Assembly: GCA_003536545.1 (NCBI GenBank)
Contig: DPZW01000073.1
Coordinates: forward strand, 1-13,733
DNA: 13,733 nucleotides
Direction: 5' to 3'
Source of the DNA: Rhodospirillaceae bacterium
GTDB lineage: Bacteria; Pseudomonadota; Alphaproteobacteria; UBA11073
The notes under the pieces were generated by a model that was given only the letters and a program-made list of their open reading frames with translations, was not told the DNA's origin and searched no databases. Both the position numbers and the translations under genes were made by a program. Positions 1 through 6,654 of the stretch are shown piece after piece (position 1 is the stretch's first letter; every line of letters starts with the position of its first letter).

Positions 1-414
1 TTCTCCCTGGGCCTGCGCCAAGGCTTCCTGGAATTCATCGAGGTCACGCGCGCCAATCGGCACAAAACGTAATTTTTTACCGGGATAATAATGCTGCAGG
101 ATGGCACGCGCCTGCGCCTCGGTGTTCAATGTTGATACAAAAATCTCATCGCCGGTTTCGGCAACAATCACAATTTTATTTTCGGCCAAAATCTGGCGCG
201 GCACCGGCGTATTGTAAACTTTTTCCACCCGGATGCGGTCAGGCTCCAGGTGCAGGATGGCGTCAATCAAATCTTCCTGGCGCAAAAATCCGTTGCGGAC
301 GAGAACGGTACCGATACGCTCAGACGTAATCTGGGATTCCATTGCGGCGGCTTCTACGGCAGTGGCCGTGACCATGCCCTTCATCACCAGATAATCACCA
401 ATCCGCATTGCCAT
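1..414 (-). CDS. GspE/PilB/PilQ-type assembly ATPase, N-terminal part (partial, cut by window edge)
   Basis: The visible 138 residues match the N-terminal domain (T2SSE_N/MshEN type) of the ATPases that power type II secretion and type IV pilus assembly from the cytoplasmic side. The Walker A/B motor domain would lie beyond the left edge. Two tandem 24-residue motifs are visible, starting RIGDYLV (Arg4) and RIGTVLV (Arg33). They are separated by five residues, the spacing of cyclic-di-GMP-binding MshEN domains, but the last position of each motif, normally Gln, is Ser27 and Leu56. A second alpha/beta segment follows (VEKVYNTPVPRQILAENKIV...). The start is ATG at 414, because an in-frame TAA lies two codons upstream; ATG at 408 is the alternative. 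The only Shine-Dalgarno-like stretch (AAGGGGCG) is about 12 bases away. It is the last visible gene of the pilus-like operon, 71 bases after the previous stop. The family call is firm; which subfamily it belongs to is open. Confidence 0.85.
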   Translation of the reverse strand, partial: MAMRIGDYLVMKGMVTATAVEAAAMESQITSERIGTVLVRNGFLRQEDLIDAILHLEPDRIRVEKVYNTPVPRQILAENKIVIVAETGDEIFVSTLNTEAQARAILQHYYPGKKLRFVPIGARDLDEFQEALAQAQGE

Positions 415-485
415 GAATTAAACGTCGCCCCTTATGATTCTTGGCGCATATGGTAGCAAATTATCCCCTGAAAAGAGACCGTAAA

Positions 486-2033
486 TCAGGGATTTTCTGC
501 AGGAAGGGCTCTTTCATAAATATCAGGACCATTTGATTCCGAAAAATCCCGCGTACCAAACAGGGTAAACTTGGTACGATTCAGCACAAGATTATCCAGA
601 CGATTGATTTTTACACCTTGCGCGGCAAGTTGTGTCCAGTAGGTCTCATTTTTCTGGCCAGCAAAGTGATGATCATGCAGCATCATTGGATTATCAGTTG
701 CAAATAGAATAAAATAACCACGATCGCCATTTACAACGACGTCCCTGAAAACCGACTTTAATGTCTTATACATCACCGCCAGTGTTTGTGTGGGTGTGTG
801 TTCTTCAGTCCAGACGGCAATAATACCATTGGGTGCCATTGATTTCTTAACGGATTGATAAAATTCCTGTGAAAACAAATGGCTGGCATTATGATTTTGC
901 ATCCATGCCAGATCAATCAGAACCACGCCATAATCAGGCTCGGATTCTCTATCCATAAAAAAGGTAAAACCATCTTCAATATTCAGTTTTACGCGGGGAT
1001 CGGACAGAATATCACCATTCCAGGCATTAAAATGGCGTGTCATGTCCGGCATGCCGGGATTGATTTCTATGACATCAACTGTGGTGACGGGGTGCGCGTC
1101 TTCCAGAACACCGGACAAAGTGATCCCGCAACCCAGACCGATAACCGCCACGCGTGAGGGCAAATTATACTGGCCTATCATCGGGATCGTTTTTTCCGCA
1201 AGATACCATTCACTGCCAAAGGTTTGCTTTTCACGCTTGGTGCCCATGGTGCAGAGTGGGCGGTTGCCAATCATTAAATTCTGGGGCCCGGCCCCGGTTC
1301 GTGGGTCGATGTTTGCAATAATGCTGAGTTCGCCGAAAGGGGTACGCTTCTCAGCGATAACCTGGCTGTTTTTAGTTTTGAATGGCATGGGAAGGCCTGC
1401 CACACGCAGCAGATCAGATGATTGATACAGTAAGCCATAACTCAGCACAGCCAGTAAAATTACCAGAATACTGGCAATGACCATCCTGCTGGCTGAAATG
1501 CGGGCGAGCTGATTTAACAGCATCATTGCGACGATTATTGCAATGCCAATCCACAGACTGGTGTGAATGCCAAGCACCGGCAGCAGAATAAAACCCACCA
1601 AGAGCGCACCAAACGCCGAGCCAAGTGCATCCCAGATCACAATATTTGTGGCGTTATGTGAAGAATTACTTTCCAGCAGCAGGGTTGCAATAATCAATCC
1701 AAACATGATGGCAATCAGCAGCAGGGTTACTGTCAGGATAATAATGCTGTTTGTTGGGGATAGCAGCGTAACAGGTGTGATAAAGCCGAATACGATCACC
1801 GCCAGATTGAGCAGCAGAATGATCAGCAATGCATGAATAATCGTCATGCGCTTCAGCCAGCGGTACTTCAGCAATGCGCCAAACAGAAATCCCAGCAAAT
1901 GGGCAGCAATCACCAGTGCTGTATTATGTTCTGAATTCGCAACATAGAAAAATATGATACGGCTCAGGCTGAGCTGCATCAGCAGGCTCGCGATGCCAGA
2001 CAAAAATGCGAGAATGGCAAGCCGTGCGTGCAT
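486..2033 (-). CDS. Membrane-embedded spermidine-synthase-like protein
   Basis: 515 residues in two halves. Residues 1-205 hold about seven hydrophobic helices (roughly 5-27, 38-58, 66-88, 96-120, 131-155, 158-175, 184-204). Residues 225-490 form a soluble domain of the spermidine synthase/SAM-methyltransferase fold. Visible motifs are the SAM-type glycine loop VIGLGCG (297-303), the acidic strand end DVIEINP (320-326), DPRV (345-348), EDG (353-355) and a catalytic-loop region LIDLAW (372-377) followed by LFSQEFYQSVKKSM. In true spermidine synthases the loop reads D-x-x-D-P; here the second acid and the proline are absent (DLAWMQ), so aminopropyl transfer to putrescine is doubtful. Many bacteria have such MFS-like/spermidine synthase fusions of unknown function; this one has fewer helices than the 12 of an MFS unit. 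The gene begins 2 bases after the stop of the large beta-helix gene, with only AAGG beside the start codon, so it is probably translationally coupled and co-expressed with the pilus-like genes. Its role there is unknown. Confidence 0.85.
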   Translation of the reverse strand: MHARLAILAFLSGIASLLMQLSLSRIIFFYVANSEHNTALVIAAHLLGFLFGALLKYRWLKRMTIIHALLIILLLNLAVIVFGFITPVTLLSPTNSIIILTVTLLLIAIMFGLIIATLLLESNSSHNATNIVIWDALGSAFGALLVGFILLPVLGIHTSLWIGIAIIVAMMLLNQLARISASRMVIASILVILLAVLSYGLLYQSSDLLRVAGLPMPFKTKNSQVIAEKRTPFGELSIIANIDPRTGAGPQNLMIGNRPLCTMGTKREKQTFGSEWYLAEKTIPMIGQYNLPSRVAVIGLGCGITLSGVLEDAHPVTTVDVIEINPGMPDMTRHFNAWNGDILSDPRVKLNIEDGFTFFMDRESEPDYGVVLIDLAWMQNHNASHLFSQEFYQSVKKSMAPNGIIAVWTEEHTPTQTLAVMYKTLKSVFRDVVVNGDRGYFILFATDNPMMLHDHHFAGQKNETYWTQLAAQGVKINRLDNLVLNRTKFTLFGTRDFSESNGPDIYERALPAENP

Positions 2034-2035
2034 CC

Positions 2036-4867
2036 TTAAGGCGTTGGAGGGACGCAGGCGGGAGCTACGCGACCTGTCTTGGTATATTCACAGGTATAAT
2101 CAGTGGTGCCGATCGTAACAGTTGCCGTGGCAGCACCATTAGAGCCAAAACAGAACTCAATGTTAAAGTAATCGCCAGGCGAGAAGGTGCCTGTGCCAGT
2201 CGTTACCGCCCCGCCATTCTTTGAATATCCTGCATGGCCGGACAGGCCCGCACAGCCCGGGCATGAAATACTGATGGTTGTTGTCGTATCAAACCCGGTC
2301 GGCGTGTGGTCTGGGGTGGTAGTATACATTCCCGTTGAGTTGGTGGCCGGACATCCCGCTAAAACACCCCCATCATCCGGATCCGTATCACCGCCGCCGC
2401 CACCGCCGCCGCCGCCACCGGTGCAAAGCCAGTCTGAACTATTGGTCAGGCGCAGGTGCCGGTAATCCAGTGGATTATTCGCAGAGGTATGGCCAACGGG
2501 TGCATAGTCCGTTTCGCTGGTGCCGCTTTCCAGTTGCGCACCCCAGGCATCAAACGTGACATCCAATGTCGTATTTCCTGATGTGGAAAGACCCACAATC
2601 ATAGGCGTACTCACGGTGCCAGAAAAACTATAGGCGTCTGCCATCGTGTATCTCGCCCACGAACCGGTCAGGGTGATATTGGTTAAATTCCGGCTGCTGA
2701 CACCGTCATGCGTCCAGATTGTAATGGTTTTTCCGATGTCTCCCGGTACAGCTGCTTTTAAATATATACTGCCCTGATATTGTCCCGTCATAGAAAGATC
2801 CGGAGTATATTGTCTGGCGGTGTATAAACTGACACTGTTTGCGCGGCTATGATACAGTCTGACAGCCGTTGAAGATCCATCTGGTGCGGTTATCCCGGTG
2901 GCTTGAACCCTTGCGGTTGCACTGGGTGCTGAGTCAGACCACGCAGCAGAGGCAAGATTATCTGTATAGGTCAATAAATTGGCAACGGCAGCTGCACTGC
3001 AGGTGCCGTCGGTATTGCTGCCACAGGTATTTTTGGGCGCGGAAGATTCCGTATCACCTTCATCACTATCAATAAACAAATGACGTTCCTGCGATGCCGG
3101 AATACCAAGGCCATAGGGATCGCCATTACCGTCCCAGCATTTGCCACTGGAATGGGCATAAACATTCGAACGCGCGCCGCCGCCTTCGCCCGCCGCGCCG
3201 CTGCTATAGCCCGCCGTTGATCCACCCACCTGCGTGCCACCATTATCAAAAACACCGACATAGGGCCGCTGCGCGGAATCACTGCTGGATCCGATATAGC
3301 TGTTACTGTGCATGAAAAACTTGCCGCCATCCACCAATACGACGCCGGCAACATCTGTGCCTGTGCTGCCCGGGAATAACAGACCGCTGTTGACCATATA
3401 CATCGCGCCGCCCGCTACAATCGCGCCTTTGCGCGTTGAGCCATCTCCGGCAATGGTGGAGCTGCCCGAATTTAATGTCAGCGTCGCGTTATTCATATTC
3501 ACAACGCCGCCCGGCACGATATTGATCGCGCTTTTCAATTGCGTCGAGCCATCACTGGTGATGGTCATGCTGCCGGAATTTGATAACTCTGCACCGCCGT
3601 AAACAATGACAGGCGCGGATGGCGTTGAAGCTGCGCTGGTCGCGGTAATCGCCCAGCTTGTGCTTGGCAGGACATCGATGCGACCAGGCTGAAGCTTAAT
3701 GCCCTGGTCCGTCACGGAACTGGTGACGGTGCCGTTGATGACCAGCCGGCCGTCATCCGTCACAGTCACGCTATTGTTTAATGCAGAGGTGCCGCGCACC
3801 CAGGCTGTTCCCTGTTTGACATATAAATTATTGATGATGGAATCCGCGATGATGGTTTTGGTATTTGGTGGCACGACCACGCGCTCCGTATCATTGACGG
3901 CCAGCGTCAGTGAACGCCAGATCATATTCACCGGCAGATCATAATCACCTGTTAAGTTTAACGTCACGGTTGTAGAGCCAGAACCTGCACCTTCGATGTC
4001 ATAAGTCGTTTGTTGCAGATTGCCGCGGTTGTAAACATCATCGCCGCCCGCATCCAGTTTGGTGATGGTGCTGAGCGTATGCGGGGAACCATTTAAATAA
4101 ATTTTCGCGCGCAGGGGGCGCAAGGCCGCAAGCTGCGCGAAAGCTGCATTTAATGTGGTATAATTGCTGGTATTGCGTCCGGTGCCGTCGCCCGAGGCAC
4201 TGGTCGAAACATAGAATGTGACAACATCGCGTTTAGTCAGAGCTTGCTGCACCGGGCCCTGCGGTGCGGTTAAAGGATAAACAACACCGGTCTGTGAAGA
4301 ATGAGTTGCGCTGATAACGCCGCTGGCTGAAACCGCAAGGCTGCTGGCAGTGCACCAATTGGCAGCAACAGTGGCACTGAATGTATCTTTCGGCTTGAAC
4401 GAGATTAATAATCCCAAAAGTCCCTGCGGCGCAGCAGCAACTGTGCCGGTCAGAGCCGGTCGCACTGCGCCCACTACATAATCTTTGCCGCCAGTAATCG
4501 CGCTGTTATAGGTTTTAACGCTATAGCCGGGTCCGGTCACGGTGGTGCTGGTGCCTTCTGCAATTGTGTCGCGCAAGGCAAAAGGACAGTAAACAAAACG
4601 CTTGCCGTTTGTATCAGTGGCATTTGCCGTCACCCAGGTGGGCACAGCGGGATAACTGTCTGTTGTGGTTTCCGGCATTGGCAGTACCGGCAAACCATCG
4701 ACAATTAAAGTTTTGGCACGAATGGCGGCTGCGGTTTGTTCCATGCGCGCCCATAATAATTGCTGATCCACGCCATCACGCGCAGACTGGAATAATGTCA
4801 GTGCGCCGCCGGTGGCAACCACGGCAATGCCGATGCCGATAATAATGGTGAGCAAGAGCTGCGTCAT
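2036..4867 (-). CDS. Giant PilV-like beta-helix surface protein with phage-tail-like module (paralogue 1, 943 aa)
   Basis: The largest of three paralogues. Residues 3-26 form one hydrophobic helix running into an amphipathic stretch (about 27-52), as in pilins. Then come PTWVTANA (76-83) with YCPF (Cys94), a second shared Cys (172) and SGDGTGR (225-231), where repetitive Ser/Thr/Gly/Val strands typical of right-handed beta-helices begin and run to about 570. Cys577 sits in KCWDG. Residues 630-791 resemble carbohydrate-binding-like modules of phage tail fibres: they start NLLTYTDNLASAAWS, later have SIYLKA, and close with WGAQLESG...DYAPV. The shared paralogue ending NSSDWLC (Cys815) is followed by ten glycines (817-826) and a C-terminal domain (about 835-943) with six cysteines and a YSKNGG...GTFSPGDYF pattern like that of extracellular beta-sandwich repeats. 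The start codon overlaps the upstream stop by one base (TAATG). By analogy with R64 PilV it is probably a tip adhesin; that role is inferred. Confidence 0.8.
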   Translation of the reverse strand: MTQLLLTIIIGIGIAVVATGGALTLFQSARDGVDQQLLWARMEQTAAAIRAKTLIVDGLPVLPMPETTTDSYPAVPTWVTANATDTNGKRFVYCPFALRDTIAEGTSTTVTGPGYSVKTYNSAITGGKDYVVGAVRPALTGTVAAAPQGLLGLLISFKPKDTFSATVAANWCTASSLAVSASGVISATHSSQTGVVYPLTAPQGPVQQALTKRDVVTFYVSTSASGDGTGRNTSNYTTLNAAFAQLAALRPLRAKIYLNGSPHTLSTITKLDAGGDDVYNRGNLQQTTYDIEGAGSGSTTVTLNLTGDYDLPVNMIWRSLTLAVNDTERVVVPPNTKTIIADSIINNLYVKQGTAWVRGTSALNNSVTVTDDGRLVINGTVTSSVTDQGIKLQPGRIDVLPSTSWAITATSAASTPSAPVIVYGGAELSNSGSMTITSDGSTQLKSAINIVPGGVVNMNNATLTLNSGSSTIAGDGSTRKGAIVAGGAMYMVNSGLLFPGSTGTDVAGVVLVDGGKFFMHSNSYIGSSSDSAQRPYVGVFDNGGTQVGGSTAGYSSGAAGEGGGARSNVYAHSSGKCWDGNGDPYGLGIPASQERHLFIDSDEGDTESSAPKNTCGSNTDGTCSAAAVANLLTYTDNLASAAWSDSAPSATARVQATGITAPDGSSTAVRLYHSRANSVSLYTARQYTPDLSMTGQYQGSIYLKAAVPGDIGKTITIWTHDGVSSRNLTNITLTGSWARYTMADAYSFSGTVSTPMIVGLSTSGNTTLDVTFDAWGAQLESGTSETDYAPVGHTSANNPLDYRHLRLTNSSDWLCTGGGGGGGGGGDTDPDDGGVLAGCPATNSTGMYTTTPDHTPTGFDTTTTISISCPGCAGLSGHAGYSKNGGAVTTGTGTFSPGDYFNIEFCFGSNGAATATVTIGTTDYTCEYTKTGRVAPACVPPTP
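2390..2419 (-). repeat. Trinucleotide tract encoding ten glycines
   Basis: Ten consecutive glycine codons, a mixture of GGC and GGT on the minus strand, form a short GC-rich triplet tract in the 943-residue protein (residues 817-826). It separates the end of the paralogue-conserved core (NSSDWLC) from the cysteine-rich C-terminal domain, so it looks like a flexible hinge. Gain or loss of repeat units would change hinge length in steps of one residue without breaking the frame. Three GGT codons interrupt the GGC run, which should lower slippage. Confidence 0.85.
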
Positions 4868-6654
4868 TAGTTATAGCAATACCAGTTAGAACGGTTGACA
4901 ATCAACCAGGGTTCAAAACCGGATGCGCCCACAGCTTTGGAATAAGACCCGTCTCTGATGCCCGCATCTATAGTCGCGAAATAACTGTCTGACCCGGACC
5001 AGCATGTGGAGTTCCATGTGGGATTTACTGAAAGATTGCTGACCGTCCAACCCCCATTGGTGCCGCCGCCCAGCATGGCGGCGCCCAGGCCATAGGTGAC
5101 GCCAGATGATTGGGTTTGAACCGCATGGGTGGAGGGTCGTGCTGCCGTGGTCACGGCCGAGCCGATGTTGGTATTTGTGATGTAAAGCTGTGCACCATGA
5201 CCATTCGGAATAGCGGTGTTGGGATTATTCAAGCTGCTCCAGGTTGTCCCGCGATCCCATATCCCGATATAGGCGTTGGAAAGAAGTGTGGCGTTAAAGT
5301 CAGTCACAGTGGTGCCGGAAAAGACATACATAGCCATGGGATACATGCACCCGATTGACATCGCGGATCCGGTGTAGCCTGTAATGGTATTATCCACATA
5401 AATATACCGCGTGGGCCCATAGGTGTAATAGCCGCATCCGCCGCCGCCATTGGATGAATTGGTGACCAGGTTGGATCCCGCCCCGTAAACCAGTGTGCCG
5501 CCCTCTGACCAGTAATAGCCGCTGCTGAAATTGGTGCCTGAAGCCAGATTATGCGTGCTACCGACATAAACAGATCCGGCGTAATTGTAAATTGTGCCGT
5601 TTGTTCCACCCAGAAAATAAGTCGTGCCCATAAAATAGGCATTGCCACTGGAATAAATAGTGGCCCTGTGCAGCTGTGCACCATCTGTGATCAATCGGTT
5701 ATTCCGGTCAATCGTCATCCCGATATAATTGGTCGTGGTATTCTCAAACCCGACGCCGTTCAAATAGAGAGTGCTGGCGAATGCGGCGTTAAAGGTTGTG
5801 CCTGTTGTGATAATGCTGCTGTTATAGCCTGCACCGCGAAAATCAATCGCGCTGTTGCGCGTGCCAACGCGGGGACGTGTTGCAACAAAGGTTTGCGAGA
5901 ATACAGCTTCTGTTGTGGTATAGGTGCCGGCTGCAAGATCCAGCCGCGTATATTGCGGGCGGTATTGATTGACATAAGTCATTGCCACATCAAATGCCGC
6001 GCGGTTATTCGTGCTGCGGCCAGAACCGTCGCCGGATGCTGCCGTGCCTACATATAATTGTTCGCCGCGTGATGCCATCACGCTGTCGCGCGCCAGCACA
6101 TCTGCTTCGGTAATCACACGCACATTATTGCCGGCAATCGTGCCGGTGGTGCTGATGGTCGTGCAATCCCCGGCGGCTGTTGCATTTTCGCCAGGTGCAA
6201 CGATGATCGCGAGCGCGGAAGATGCATTGGCGGGGCGCGCAGCAGACTCCCGCAGATAATTCTTTGAACCGGTATAAAGCGTAGTAATTGCAACCGTATA
6301 AGTGCCGGATGGCACGGTAATGGTGGTGGTGGCAATATCGCCAGAAATGGTCTTATTGGTATAAGGACAATATAAAAACGGAATAGCTTTTGAATTATAA
6401 GCATTCGCCATAATCCAGCTGGGAATATTGGAAGTGGTTGTACTATCGGGTGCCGGGACAGCGTAATAATTGCTGCTTGCGCTGGGAATAGTTACAATAT
6501 TCGCCAAGACGCCACGCGCGGCTTCTTCCAGTCTTGTTTCGGTGGTGGCGCGATCAATTTGCGATGACAGCCCGGCACTGGCGTTTAACAGCGCATAGGC
6601 AGTGGCACCGAGCAGGACGGTGATCATGACAGCGATGATCAGCAAACTTGTCAT
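4867..6654 (-). CDS. PilV-like beta-helix surface protein (paralogue 2, 595 aa)
   Basis: Second of the three paralogues. An N-terminal hydrophobic helix (MTSLLIIAVMITVLLGATAY) is followed by an amphipathic helix (about 28-52, SSQIDRATTETRLEEAARG). Then PSWIMANA (78-85), FLYCPY (Cys96), a second Cys (164), YVGTAASGDGSGR (201-213) and a long Thr/Asn/Gly/Tyr-rich repetitive body expected to form a right-handed beta-helix. The end carries TCWSGS (Cys551) and a terminal RSNWYCYN (Cys593). Extra cysteines in GGGGCGYYTYG and IGCMYPM are specific to this paralogue. I chose ATG at 6654, which overlaps the upstream stop by four bases (ATGA); the longer frame begins at TTG 6663. No catalytic triad or metal site is evident, so an enzyme of the pectate-lyase type is unlikely. 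It is probably exported or displayed by the secretin-based machine encoded upstream, as a minor pilin or adhesin; this is inferred from context and architecture. Confidence 0.78.
   Translation of the reverse strand: MTSLLIIAVMITVLLGATAYALLNASAGLSSQIDRATTETRLEEAARGVLANIVTIPSASSNYYAVPAPDSTTTSNIPSWIMANAYNSKAIPFLYCPYTNKTISGDIATTTITVPSGTYTVAITTLYTGSKNYLRESAARPANASSALAIIVAPGENATAAGDCTTISTTGTIAGNNVRVITEADVLARDSVMASRGEQLYVGTAASGDGSGRSTNNRAAFDVAMTYVNQYRPQYTRLDLAAGTYTTTEAVFSQTFVATRPRVGTRNSAIDFRGAGYNSSIITTGTTFNAAFASTLYLNGVGFENTTTNYIGMTIDRNNRLITDGAQLHRATIYSSGNAYFMGTTYFLGGTNGTIYNYAGSVYVGSTHNLASGTNFSSGYYWSEGGTLVYGAGSNLVTNSSNGGGGCGYYTYGPTRYIYVDNTITGYTGSAMSIGCMYPMAMYVFSGTTVTDFNATLLSNAYIGIWDRGTTWSSLNNPNTAIPNGHGAQLYITNTNIGSAVTTAARPSTHAVQTQSSGVTYGLGAAMLGGGTNGGWTVSNLSVNPTWNSTCWSGSDSYFATIDAGIRDGSYSKAVGASGFEPWLIVNRSNWYCYN
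6361..6381 (-). repeat. 21-base segment identical to 8106-8126 (FLYCPY coding)
   Basis: These 21 bases are identical to 8106-8126 in the neighbouring paralogue and encode the conserved FLYCPY motif in both. The corresponding part of the 943-residue paralogue (around 4583-4603) is clearly diverged. Most of the sequence around each copy is not conserved, so this is a spot of strong constraint or local gene conversion rather than a long recent duplication. Confidence 0.7.

Noticed and set aside
415..485. Possible promoter or terminator between the spermidine-synthase-like gene and the ATPase gene
   Set aside because: AAATC-CCT-GATTT is only a 5-pair stem without a T-run, and GATAAT lacks a -35 box at proper spacing. 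Nothing convincing in these 71 bases, so read-through is assumed.
5551..6057. Plus-strand open frame of 168 codons
   Set aside because: It is fully antisense to the 595-residue paralogue, has no ribosome site, and its cysteine-rich, patternless translation is typical of a shadow frame.
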